A stretch of DNA of 64,000 nt from NCBI GenBank assembly GCA_037127255.1, contig JBANSL010000004.1, forward strand, positions 31,395,967 through 31,459,966, in the 5' to 3' direction. Below the pieces are notes generated by a model. The model was given only the letters and a program-made list of their open reading frames with translations, ran no database searches and had not been told where the DNA came from. This stretch comes from Persicaria tinctoria. Taxonomy: Eukaryota > Streptophyta > Magnoliopsida > Caryophyllales > Polygonaceae. A program made the position numbers and the translations under genes. Positions within the stretch are counted from its first letter, which is position 1. The number at the start of each line of letters is the position of its first letter. Positions 37,560 to 49,966 of this stretch are shown piece after piece.

Positions 37560-38970
37560 TGACAAGAGGAAAACCAGTTGTTGTTCTTGCCAAAGAATAC
37601 TCAAACTCACAACTAGTATAGTGTGTAAGCAAGAGGTCGATCCACAGGGAAATCTACCAATTCAAGTGCAAGTCTAATCCCTAATAGAGAATATGGGAGG
37701 TTTTTGGTGTGAAAAAGGTCCGCCTTTTATCAAAGCGGAAGCAAGCAAATAAAGTAAATTGATTTGTAGAATGCAGTGGAGAGAAATAGGTTCACCTACA
37801 ATTTATCAGTTCGATTGATGAATTCGATCCTTGTTTCAACCTCTAGTTCTTGTCTTTTCCTATCAATGTACTTATCTAGATCTTAGGTAAATTACTAGTC
37901 CTACGAGTCCTAGCAACCCTTACCTTTAAATAACCCTAACACGGTTAAGATTCAACCTAGAGATAGCATTAAGATTATGAATTAACCAAGGTACACATAA
38001 TATCAAGCTACGAGTCGATATTCAACATGTATTCAACTTCCTACACATCCAATTAGTCTTACGAGTCCTAAAGGGATATGATTGCCACTTGGGTTAAGGT
38101 TCGCTACGAGGAATCTGCAAAACCCTAGCAATTGAATGAATCTACTCTAACTAGTTGATCAGGCCAGAGAGAATAAAACACATTCGAGCAATTAAGCACA
38201 AAGAAGTCAAAACATTGCAATAGGAATAAGAACTGGATTAAGAAACTCACAATTCAACAATCAAAGATCCAAACTGTAGGCGAAACCTTGAGAGTTTACT
38301 TGCTCATGCTCAACGGTGCTCTCAACAATGGAATAAAGTGCATAAGGTTCTTGAAAGAATAACTAGAAAAACCTTAAATAGTCTTTAGAAAGTCGGCCAA
38401 ATAACTTAATAAAAACCCTAAGTAAAGTCAAGTCGTGAATCGGCGTTTCTGTGAAGGCCGCGGGGCAGCCACCACAGGCCGCGGGGCGGCCAGGCGATCA
38501 GCGAAATCGTTTGACAGAGCTTCGAGCCGCGGGGCGGCCTTTACTGTTCACAGTAATTTTTCCGTTTCGAATTTGGTCTCGATGTCAACATGAAAGTTGT
38601 AGATCTCAGAAAGAGCTTTCCAACGCATGGTCATAATAGTCAATCGGACCACCGAGCTCTCCAGAAAGTGCGAAACAAGTTCAGCATGTCTGTCGACAAC
38701 TTCTGTTGACTTGTTCTTCACTTAGGCTCTCTAACTTCGATTCCGCTCCCGGGCTCTTCACTTTTCCTCCTCCTCTTCACTCTTCTTCATCCATGAGCCT
38801 CCTCATTCCTAGTCGGATCCACATATACCTGAAATAATCCATAAAAGCGTGTAGATCCCGATTTCACCAACAACAGAAGTGTAAATGCAAATCTAGCTTA
38901 AACTATGCATTATGCACATCTAAATCATGCTAAATGTATCCTAATATGCCTACCTAAATGCATGCTATCA
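37560..38970 (-). mobile_element. Element B right LTR (5' LTR of the element)
   Basis: 1,411 bp, ending TATCA before target duplication AAATT at 38971. Differences from the left LTR are a few percent or less by eye. Confidence 0.93.
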
Positions 38971-41291
38971 AAATTGTTCCCTCATTTCCTCCTGAGCTTC
39001 CCAGAATCCGAAGGACGGAGAAACGTATCCCCGGAGCCACCGTCGGAGCCTCGATACCTCTTCCTTCCCCCGTTTTGAATCCGAGAGGTAAGGAACTTCG
39101 ATTTCCTCTTGTTTTGGCTCGAATCCGCGTGAAGGTCATCTTCTAACTCCCTTTCCGTCGTCCTAGACCCGGAGCAAGCTTCTTCCTCGCCATTGAAGCC
39201 GTCGCAGACCCTCGTCGGAGCTACCCTTCGGAATCGGTAAATCCTCCTCCTCCTCTTCCTTCTCGCCCTCGCTTTATTCTCTTTGTGACGAGTGTGGTCG
39301 GAATTGGGTTCCGATCTGTTTGGGTCGGGTTTGAGTCGGAAAGGCCGCCGGCAGGCCTGGGTTCATCTCCCCCTTCCTCTGTTCGGTTTCCGTCGTGGCA
39401 CCAGACTCCGTTTTGGAGGCTTGAGGAAGACAAGCCTGTGGACCTTATTCTTCCTTTCTTTCTTTCACATGGGCTGGGCCATCGGGTTGGGCTAGATCCG
39501 ATTTTTTAATCCGGGTTATGTCACTTTTAGACCGGTTTGTTCTTTTCCTTTTGTGTGAGCTCAAATTCGGGTTGTTGGCTGGATCCGGGTCATGGGCCTT
39601 TTCTCTCTTTCTTTGGGTTTGGGTTGGGGGAAACCTTGTTCATCTTATTTACCAATTTAATTATTATTTAATTGTTATATAATTGTTTAATTAATAGTTA
39701 TGAAATTATTCTGAAATTATTATTATTATTATATATATAGGTATGTTGTTTTATAAATATTATTATTTGGAAAAGGTTGTCTGTTAAAATGTGATTTTGG
39801 GATTTCGAATTGATTTATTGGCTTTGCTTTATAAACATGAATTGTAAGAGGATCTAAGTTGGTATTGTATTTTTAGTTAATATATTGCTCAGTAAATTAT
39901 TTAACAAGAGATTCTAGTTTTCGGGACTATCTCTTAAAGGATTTATTGTTGAGACCAAATGCCGGAATAAATTGTATAATATGATTTTGAGGTATTGGTT
40001 TTAAGGATTAAATGTTTAATGTCGGGATCCTTTGTCTTGGTTTGATGACGTTGTTTTGAGAAGGATGTTTGGAAATATTGCTGGTTTGTTTTATCAATGG
40101 TTTTGATTGGAAGAATGCTTTTGGTTGATCAAATCGGAAAGGTTTTGAAAACTGGTTTTACCATCGATGATTTTGAGGATATTGAGAACTTGGGTTCGTG
40201 TGTGTGTGTGTGAATGTTGGTTCAGTAGCTTATGGAAATGGCTTGATGATAGGTGTGTATTGCTTTTGGATTGCTTTGGACGTGCATTTGGGCCATTGCT
40301 TGTGTTATTCTGCTGTTCTGCATCTTCAGGTAAGTTCCCTAGGGGGCTTACTCAGGCTGGACATTCATGCCTGTTGTTGCATTTTATGTTAGGTGTTGCA
40401 TATGCATAAAAGCATGTCATGTAGTATCATGTTTAGGTTGCACTAATTGAATGAGCATCTGCTTAATTATTGCGTTTGAAACAGAACAGCCGTTATCTGT
40501 GATAGTCCTAGAGTCTTTGCTAGGGTCATAGGGTAGCCCAGCCCCATCGGGTACCCTGAGTCAATCGAGTCATGAACTTCCTTATATTATGAGATGCCTA
40601 CGGGCTTTATTGTGGAGCGGGCTAGGCATGCGTGCCGCCCGATTATGATGGAATGCATTCACGAGCTGGCCAGTCTCTGCCCTATCGGAAGGGGGTGGAG
40701 GTAAGAGAGGGATATGCCACTTGGCATTGTCTTGGGCCCTTTACAGTATTTTTACACATTATTATAACTAGGAGCATGCTAGTGTGTTTGACTTTCGTAC
40801 TGCATTAGAGCATCTTTATTAGGTATAGCACATACTATGTGGCCTCAGCGAGGACTGCCGGTCCCGCATGAGTGGCTCGATCTGACTCCTTTCCCCGTTC
40901 TTCTTTTAAAGGTCTTGTCTGCAGATTTGAGTGCTCGATGTCTATATGAAGGGGTTTCTTTTTGGCGAATTGAAGAACCTGACTAATTTTCTAACTTGAT
41001 ATAAATGGTAATCATTTGCTTACGTTTTGGTTTTGACCCGGCTCTGCCGTGACACTTGTATCTTAACTTTGCTTCCGCTTTACTTTCATTTGAATTGAAT
41101 TTCGCGACATAGTCTTAAGACAGGTTAGGAGTACCCTACGACCCTTCGAGGTTTTTAGGGTTTGAAATCCCCCTTTATTATTGACTTAAAATTGAATTTG
41201 AAACCTCGACCCGTACCTGGATTGCAAGATCCGAACAAGGGGTTTAATCCCTTGAAACGTAACCCGGAAATCATAATTCTGGGCCGTTACA
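38971..41291 (+). mobile_element. A3 5' LTR, second part
   Basis: It continues the LTR after B (first 5 bases are the duplicated AAATT) and ends GGGCCGTTACA. The 39040-39480 block corresponds to 47340-47780 of the 3' LTR. A pyrimidine tract followed by TTCAG|GTAAGT is at 40329-40330, equivalent to 17010 and 25467 in A2. A (GT)n run of about 15 bases lies at 40197. Frames here are shared LTR sequence, not genes. Confidence 0.92.
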
Positions 41292-44200
41292 AAGATGGTA
41301 TCAGAGCTGAGGTTGTGCAATTCGGGTACACAAGGGTCGAGTGTATGTTTTGAAAACCGCCCACGAATTTTAAAGACTTTTGAAAAGGATTTAAAGGGGC
41401 AAAATGAACTTAAGATGCCTAACCCAAATCGGATTAAGTAGCGAACTTGGCTTGTTATAAAAGAAGAAAATCGACTAAAGAGGGATCGAGTGGGTAGAAA
41501 AGCGTTAGACCATCCCCTATTGGATGTAGTTGGGAATGGGTAGGCAGACATCATTTTGTTCTTTAGAGATGGATTGAAAGTTTCCAAGGAGGTCATTATG
41601 ATGGTCATTAACTGATTATGTGCTAAGTGCTTGTTGTGGATATGATTGGTATGCCCTGACTATGAAATGTTTACTAATGGATTTGTGTCAACGGGATAGC
41701 GGGAGTACCCCTCCTTCTATATGGTCAACCCAGTTGTGTGTAATAGCCCCTTCCACTATGCTAAACTCTTGACGATCTTATCGAGTCTTTCTCTCGGATG
41801 TCAGTATCTTTCACGGGAATCGGGTTGGTAAACACATTGTGTCGGAATCATGTGTGTAAATAAAGATTGTCTGAGTAAGTATTGGAAGGTAGTTCTTGGT
41901 GTCATTTTGAGTCAAAAGTGAGGTGTTTCTGGGGCTGTCTTTCTTGATTCTTATGACGATCAACCAGTGTTTTCTTGCCACAAAGAGTCATGCCATAGTC
42001 CCACGGGAAAGAAGGGTGATGATTGAGTTGGGAAAAGTCAGTGGTTGCCCTTAGGGATTTCTGTCCGGTTGTAATAGTGACTATCTTTGAAATACATTAC
42101 ATGATTTGTAGTCTCTGACATGTCCCTTGTGAATAACCATTAGTACCAAGTTGTTGTGTTAATACATATGTGATTGGTTACATTGCTCAAGTCTCGTGTT
42201 GTGCCTTGCTTTCTATCGTGATGATACGTTGTAATAGCATGCCTACTTGACTTATCGTATTAATTATGCTAATGATTGATTGAAAGCATAAACCACATGA
42301 TATGAACCTACATGATAGTTGTTTTCTCCTGGGTTAGGTCCATGATAGTGTGATAAACTCTTCTTCGTATGAATGCTTGTAAATGATCTCTTTAGTATAC
42401 TAGCTGATGACGCCTTGATGCTTATTACTTGTTTGTGACACGAATCTACAACATGCCATCCTATTCTGTATTCGTCAGATTAACCCATGTTGGTTGTTTT
42501 ACCATTAAGATTGTTGTGTAATTACTTGCGTTGTATGGAGAATATGTGGTATAATTGAGTCTTGATGAATGCATGTTTTATCCTAGTATGTGTTGATTCG
42601 AGCTCATATTCTTGAATTATAGGCGTCTTGCCAATACTCAGACTCGTATTGTACATCGTTAAACTTTCCTCATGCTTCTATATCGTCGGAATGTGATTGA
42701 ATTGATTTCTTACGTATCGTCATGATTAGTTGCATGCATGTATCGTATGTTAAGTTGAGCCTTTAGCATCATGTAGGGTCCTTGGTTGTGACTTGTGGGA
42801 ATTTATATCTTGCCTACCGTATTGTTGATCGCCTCTTGAGCTAGGTCCCTGATAGTGAGGTTCTTTCCCTTGCTATCATCTTAAATTGTTGTACTTATCC
42901 TGATTAGTTACTGTTGAATTCGATGATTGACTTGCTTTCCGTAATGGGTAATCCTAGCATGCTTACACGTTCTCACTCAGTGGTATTCCTCTATTACTAT
43001 GTGACATCTTCTCGTACTTGCATGAACGTATGGTTTGACACCTCGCATGATCACACACCATGTTATATTATGATTTCGCATATGCATGACGCATGAATGT
43101 TAGAATGAATTTAGTCGAGTTACCTTGATTGTGGTCATGATTCGATATGTGCTAGTAGTATCTCGTAGGGTTTATGATTTCCAATATTACTCGCTAAATG
43201 ATTACATGTTGTACCTTTTCTATGATGTGATAACTATTGTACATTTATGTGTCCTATGATGGTTCGTTCTTAGCATGATTATAATCTATTACCCATGATG
43301 TCCTTCTTGTTACTTTTGAGGATGCCTCATGTTTCGTGAACATTCTGTTAACCCCCTTTTAATGACTCTTGACTGTGCTTGTATCACATCATGTGTTGCT
43401 AGTATCATGTAAGACATGTGCTTCTAAATGTATCCCGTCGTATGATTACATGCCATTCTTAACCTATTATATAATCCTTGTTGTTAGATGTGATGATTAC
43501 TATGTCGCCCTTATGTATTCTCGTATGATGCTTAGTTTGATTGTTATGATGTACCTCACCATGCTATATTTGATCTCATTTGTTGATGTGTATACCATGC
43601 TCGTTCATTGTTCATATACATGATACTTGTCATCCTCGTTAAACCTCGCATGACCATTACTTGCTCCACGTGATTTGCTTGAAATTTCTAGGCATATCTG
43701 CTTTCATGGAATAATAAACTGCTAGCCCGTCTCACATGCATCAATGTAGGACTTGATTGTGTCTTTTGGGATGAATACGCATGTTGTTTTCCTTGAGATA
43801 GGTACATGTTAGTGTGGGTTAGTGTAATTGATATGCTCCATGATGAATTCGTGTTACTTGTCGCGGTTGTAACCTAATAGACTTCCATAAGAGCATCGTT
43901 GCTATTCTTGGGTCAGAGTCTTGTCACTAGTCTTGTCGTCATTAGCATTGGCCTTTGTTTGTCTCCGAATGGAACATTGGGTGTCCGTCCCTGTTACTCC
44001 CCTATCTCCACTAACTTGAACTCATACGTGATACATCGGACGAGCGACGCATGGAAAAGGGGACGGAAAGTAGATAGCGATAGAGCGGTGCAGCGAAAGC
44101 GTCGGCCCATAACCCACAGGCCTGAGGATCAATGATGTCGGCGGAACGGGCACGCATCGAGAATTACGGTTACCGAGTACGATATGACTTGCAAGCGGGA

Positions 44201-46594
44201 GTGTTCTTCGTTCGAATTGCTAACCCCTTTTGAATTTGTTGACCATGATATTGCACTGATCTAGCGATGAGATTTACGTGTTGATGTGTTGATTGCCTGT
44301 CGTCTATGATGATTTGATTTGATGACTTATAGATCTCATGTAACATGATGTCTTGACGTGTTGCTACTCTAAGTTGCTAAGCATGATTTTAATTCTTTTG
44401 CCTGCAAAATAAGAACTACATATGCTAAGAAACCTAAATTGTTATCTGATAAGGTTATGATGAAACTTGCTAGATTGAATTGACTATGCTCGTATATGAT
44501 TTTTTGCAATAATTATTAAGCATGCCGGTAAATTGAGACTTGTTGACATAGTTGCAATAATTGATGATGAACCCATGATGATATGAATGCTAGTTGATAT
44601 GTTGTAGACCTTATGTGCGATGATTTTCATAACTACTTTTCCTTGATCATGTGGGTGAGGGTTCTCTTGTGGAGTGGTTAAAGAGTGGTGAAAGAATTTT
44701 GGACGGTTAGGATGATCGATGATATTATGAGGTAAGTCGCGAGAGAGGAGTGTTGGCTTAGGTAAGACTGAGTGAGCTTTGGGATTTATGAGAGGCAATG
44801 TTTGGTGGTTCTGATGAGCTTCTAGGTGATGCTTGTGATGCTTCGGGTAGTATGAGGAGTGTAAGGAAGGGCTCGTGAATATTGAGGACATGGCATGAGA
44901 GGGTTCTCGGGTGTGAAGTTAGAGATAGGAGTTGGGTTCTTAGAGGTGGATGGTGTGTGGGAGTGCTTGATGGATCGATGGGTGAGATTGGAGTATCGAA
45001 ATGAATTGGGATTACTTCAGGGGATTTTGTCGGAGTTAGTGTTGTTGAGTCTAGAAGATGATTAATCTTGGCTTGAGAGTGGAGATGGGTGAGTGGGGAT
45101 TGTGTTTTATTTTGACTGGTATGATGTGAGGAATTTTCTCGATTTTGTGATTTATTTATATCTGCTGGCATGATGTTAGATAACGACCATGATGAACCTG
45201 ATATGGAATTACATGTTGATATGCAATATTAAAATCTAGTTGGTAGTGACAAGGGTTACCATGATATATTAATACTTTGATATCCTGTTATATTGGTTTA
45301 GAAGCATGTTAGGACGTGATGTGATATGATATATGAAGTAATGATGAGTATGAACTATGGGATAATGATGTGCTATTATGTGGAAGCATGATGTTTTATT
45401 ATGTGGTTGTAAGCATGATGTGTACTATATGGTTGACAAACGTGATTATTGGTTATGTAAATGATGAATATGACTTGAAGTATGATCATGATTAGTATAT
45501 ATGAGATAATGGTGCCTAATTACTAAATGAATGTTATATGGTATTGTGATGAGTTACAGTAATGTCTTTCGAGCATGTTGACACCTTGATGATTGATATA
45601 TTGGTTGATCTTCCCTTTTTGCCGAATCTTAACGGCATGACTTGTTGTGTTGATGTGTTGACAATGAGTTTTGATTCGTTGACTCTATGGTAAGGAGTTA
45701 CCTTTTATGACTTTGGTGTGATATTGAGATGTGTGTAATCATTTTGTCATAGATGCATATTAGGACCTTTAGTATGATGTGGAGATGTTGATGCGACCTT
45801 GTGACACTGTGTTGGCATATGGTTGAGACTTGTCGTATGATGTACTCGTTGAGGATGGATTGGTTATGTAGTTATGCATTGCTTATGGCTTGTGAATCTT
45901 GCTTGATTTGAGACTGATAGATTGATTTGATTTTGGAAACTAGGAAGAGAATATGGGATTAGCCCTTAGAGGTGGATGATTCCACCTCCGAGCTTCTGAA
46001 TTTAATTGATTGTTATGTGAGAAACTGATTCGGTTTTGGAGGATTTTGGCGAAATTTTGATCGAAAAGATTTTTCTTGTTTTGGTGTAAGTTGCTTGGTT
46101 AAACGTCTTATTTGAATATTTTGAGCGGTTTGAAAAGAAATTACTTGAAATATTTTTTTAAAAAATAAATAAAAACGAACGTTACCGATAATTTCCACGA
46201 TTTTAAGGCAAATCTTTTTCATCTGTGGAATCTCCTTTGAAACTTTTCAAACCCGAGCAACTCTATGATACTTCACGAAGTGGATACACGCATTTTATGA
46301 GGGTGCTTGTAGGGTGCTTGCTAAGACTTAGTGATGATATTGTAGAACTTTTAGAGTTGTGGTACTTCCGAAAAGTCGAAGCGAGGGAGTGATAGGGGAA
46401 CTTATTGCATGCTTGTCAAGGCCAATTGGAGATGTCATGACCATGACTAGGATGTTGTGAGAATCCCGGAAGACGCAACCGAGATAATTACAGGATCCTT
46501 GGACATGGTCCTTGGACTCATCAATTTCAACTTCATCCCCTACCTTGTTTTGGTTTTAGTCTCGGGGACGAGACTTGTTTTTAGAGGTGGATGA
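41292..46594 (+). mobile_element. A3 internal region, non-coding
   Basis: 5,303 bp from PBS to polypurine tract. It is co-linear with A2 17979-23359 but clearly diverged. No retroviral protein motif is present. It holds TAGGTCC(A/C)TGATAGTG boxes near 42335 and 42842, the antisense frames 44484-44891 and 44758-45171, polypurine motif copies near 44939 and 45968, and the real tract at about 46581-46594. Confidence 0.9.
41296..41307 (+). promoter_or_regulatory. Primer-binding site of A3 (tRNA-iMet type)
   Basis: TGGTATCAGAGC, 4 bases after the LTR end; exact match to the initiator-Met consensus. Confidence 0.9.
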
Positions 46595-47877
46595 TGTAAA
46601 GGCTCGGATTTTTAAATCCTAATTTTCAAAAAAAAAGAAATTAAAAAAGAATTAAAATCGGATTTAATTCGGATATTTCAAGGAAAACTCGTCCTTAATT
46701 TACCAAATCGAAATCGAAATTCTTAACGCGAATTCCGACCCAATTTTTGACTTTAACAATTGAATCCGTCGATCTCCTTGGGATTCGAAAATTCTTTCCG
46801 TCTCATATCACTCATTCTTAACCAAATCTCTAGAATTGATCCCATGTTTGACCAATTTTCCTATCCAACTCATCTTCTCCTCCCTTGGGTTAAATCTTAT
46901 CCTCTCATTTCATTCCTTCCCCCCTTTTATAGAAAACAAACAACACAACACACTACCCTCCTTTGAATAGGCAGAAGGGTATCTGAAAAGCACACCTTCC
47001 CTCTTCAAAATCAGGTTCCTTGACTAGATCCCCTCCCACGTGACCTAGCGGAACCAAACAGCTCCTTACGTCTCCTCTTCGGAAGTCTGCCGAGAGAAAC
47101 CCCTTCCCCCATTTCAGCCACAACACCACCACTGCACCGCCTCACCTTGCTGCTCTTCGCTCCCTCCATTTCATATCCGATTCCGAGCGTCACCAGAGCA
47201 CCACCAGCGCCGCCGAGGAACTCTTTCCCCCTGTACGTTCGGTAAAACATTTCGATCTTCCCCTTCGCTTCGAAATCCTATGAAATTGTTCCCTCATTTC
47301 CTCCTGAGCTTCCCAGAATCCGAAGGATGGATAAACGTATCCCCGGGGCCACCGTCGGAGCCTCGATACCCCTTCCTTCCCCCGGTTTGAATCCGAGAGG
47401 CAAGGAACTTCGATTTCCTCTTGTTTTGGCTCGAATCCGCATGAAGGTCATCTTCTAACTCCCTTTCCGTCGTCCTAGACCCGGAGCAAGCTTCTTCCTC
47501 GCCATTGAAGCCGTCGCAGACCCTCGTCGGAGCTACCCTTCGGAATCGGAAAATCCTCCTCCTTCTCGCCCTCGCTTTATTCTCTCTGTGACGAGTGTGG
47601 TCGGAATTGAGTTCCGATCTGTTTGGGTCGGGTTTGAGTCGGAAAGGCCGCCAGCAGGCCTGGGTTCATCTCCCCCTTCCTCTGTTCGGTTTCCGTCGTG
47701 GCACCAGACTCTGTTCTGGAGGCTTGAGGAAGACAAGCCTGTGGACCCTATTCTTCCTTTCTTTCTTTCACATGGGCTGGGCCATCGGGTTGGGCCAGAT
47801 CCGATTCTTTAATCCGGGTTATGTCACTTTTAGATCGGGTTCTTCTTTTCCTTTTGTGTGAGCTCAAATTCGGGTTG
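46595..47877 (+). mobile_element. A3 3' LTR, first part
   Basis: Starts TGTAAAGG after the polypurine tract and matches 32537 on at about 1% difference by eye. It ends at CGGGTTG, where C is inserted. The corresponding 5' LTR position is near 39573. Confidence 0.92.
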
Positions 47878-49930
47878 TGTTGTTGTAGAAGGATGGTCAA
47901 GTATGAAATAAATATAAAGTATAGACCAGACTGACTTCCTTGTCTCTGCAAATAAATACAAGACTTCCTCCCGTTGTAGTAGAAGGTTGTCTAGATCGAA
48001 TCCACGAGGAAGCACGTCAGCAGTTCTTAGGTAGCAACAGGTCTCATAGACAAAGCAGCAGAAAAGAAAGAAAAGACAAAGCAAAGCAGAAAATAAAACA
48101 AAGCAACAGACGTACTCGATCTCGACAACAGTAAGTCGACAACAGAACACAGAAACTAGAAATCGACAACAACAGCAGAAACTCTACTCGACCTAGACAA
48201 GACCATACTCGAGATCGACAACAGTCCTACTCGATCTCGACAAGCTCTCCTCTGTATCGACTAGAAAACTCAGAAAACTTAAATTGCAAATTTCGAACCC
48301 AAAACTCATATTTCCGACGAAATAAATTCATTATATAAAAGACTTCCAAGGCCAGGGTATCAACACCACAACGATAACCATGCAAAGTAACACATAAAGG
48401 CATAAAAGGTCATGCTTTCCATCAAACAACTTTCGTTATTAACAAATAGGCATATAGAGGCTTTCGCATAAACCCTAATTGTTACTAACCCTTTTCACAT
48501 AATTAATCCAAGTTGCATTAAGATCACTTTCGCTTCAATAACACAAACAAGGATCACCTTTAACTCTCGCAAAAGAATCATGCTCATAGGGATAGAAGAC
48601 GAATTGCATAACAAGATCTTACCTTTACCGCACCTCCTCACATGGCCACCGTCGGGCTCACCCCAGCCCCAGAAGTGGGTGGACTACTCACGCCTCATCG
48701 CAATCGCAGACATTGATGTATAAAAAGAAACTTGCATTAAACTATATTCAAAGCCTTTACAATCCCGGCAATCAACTTTCGCTGAATGCCAAAACCTTAA
48801 AAACTTTAGAACTCCTAAAACTTCTCTGTGGAACTACTTGTCTCTGACTGAAATTGAATGAATGAAAACCAGCCCCTAGGGCTTTATTTATAGCCTTCTA
48901 ATCCTTGCTAATCAAGGATAGAATCTTCTATCTATATCTAAAATTATATCTAAAATGCTTAATGATAAATAATATGCTTCAGGGAAATAAATCTTTTAAA
49001 GGAAAACTATATCTAAACTAGGTAATATGTCTTCATGTTGATAGATCTTCCTTCCATAGATAGATGATGATAGATTTCGGCCAACTCGACTTCCTTCGTG
49101 CCCAAGTAACTCCAAGTCGAGTAGGATTTGTCGAACCGAGTAACGCGTCTCTAGAGGTCTACTCAATCTCGACAAAGGTCTAGTCGATCTCGAGTAGGAT
49201 TGTGGTTGACTAGCTCTGCTCGTCGTTTCGGCTAGCTCTGCTCGTCGTCTCGGCTAGCTGGTCCTCGATAGGCTCGGATCTGGGCTCCTGGGTGTCGTCG
49301 ATCTCGACTAGGGCTCCTCGAGATTGACTAGGGGTGTGGTCGAAGACGGCTCTCTGGTGATGTCGAGGACTCCTCCTCGGCATGGACTCGGACTAGGGCA
49401 TGGTGGCTCCTCGATCTCGACAAAACCTCCTCGAGATCGAGTAGGGTTGCTCAGCGCCTTCATCCTCGGCTTCTCGATCAGCTCCTCTTCTCGACTCCGG
49501 GTGTGGCGTCTAGGCTTCGTCGATCTCGACTAGTGGTACTCGAGATCGAGTAGGGTTCCGGAGTCAGGTTGCCTCAGACTTGGTTTCCTCGACCAGGCTT
49601 TGTCGACCAAGTCTGCTCGGGCTCTCTACTCGAGATCAAGTAAGGTGTACTCGACATAGAGTAGCTCTGGCTTCAACTCGGTTTGTCCTGGTTCTGTACT
49701 CTCAGATTCTGGACTTCTGTAGTGGATTTCCGAGCTTTTCTGACCTTCCTTAGAATTGCTGTAAAACGTCTCGAATTCTGCGAATTAAACAGAAACTGGT
49801 GTAGACTCCATAATTTGGCAACTAAACATAAACTACATAGATTATGTACTATCTTAGCCCAAATGAATGAGATGTATGCAGAAATTGATATAAATGTTAC
49901 TGTAAAACACGGCAGATTCAGCTCACAACA
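47878..49930 (-). mobile_element. Element C left LTR (3' LTR of the element)
   Basis: A complete LTR ending GCTCACAACA. It is densely strewn with TCGATCTCGA / TCGAGATCGA motifs, mainly at 49080-49680 and 48110-48250. No gene is supported; frames at 49324 and 49683 are by-products. Confidence 0.9.
49080..49680. repeat. Dispersed TCGATCTCGA palindrome cluster in C LTR
   Basis: Many degenerate copies of CTCGATCTCGAC and CTCGAGATCGAGTAGG lie in 600 bp, often as pairs in opposite orientation. Related clusters occur at 48110-48250, 51770-52270, 53180-53340 and 55197-55370. Confidence 0.8.
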
Positions 49931-49966
49931 AACACCCCATACTTAAGCTTGCTTATCCTCAAGCAA
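49931..49966 (-). promoter_or_regulatory. Element C polypurine tract with terminal hairpin
   Basis: As read on +, AACACCCCATACTTAAG is followed by TTGCTTA-TCCT-CAAGCAA (49949-49966), a 6-bp stem with one mismatch at the loop. It abuts the 3' LTR, where the plus-strand primer is expected. Confidence 0.78.

Larger units (their letters stand above)
33232..38970 (-). mobile_element. Element B: Athila-like non-autonomous LTR retrotransposon
   Basis: B is a complete 5.74-kb element with LTRs at 33232-34643 and 37560-38970 (TGACAAGAGG...GCTATCA) and target duplication AAATT at 33227-33231 and 38971-38975. On the - strand: LTR, PBS (37555-37538), gag-like frame (37421-36483), CTTGGG hairpin, GC-rich palindromic repeat, central hairpin/purine box, conserved non-coding segment, terminal hairpin/polypurine tract, LTR. 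It lacks protease, reverse transcriptase and integrase, so it relies on a partner. Confidence 0.94.

Noticed and set aside
41186..41608. 140-residue - strand frame across the A3 LTR end and PBS
   Set aside because: It spans the LTR/internal border and PBS, related frames occur at 17843 and 55332 because the LTR end is repeated, and it has no protein features.
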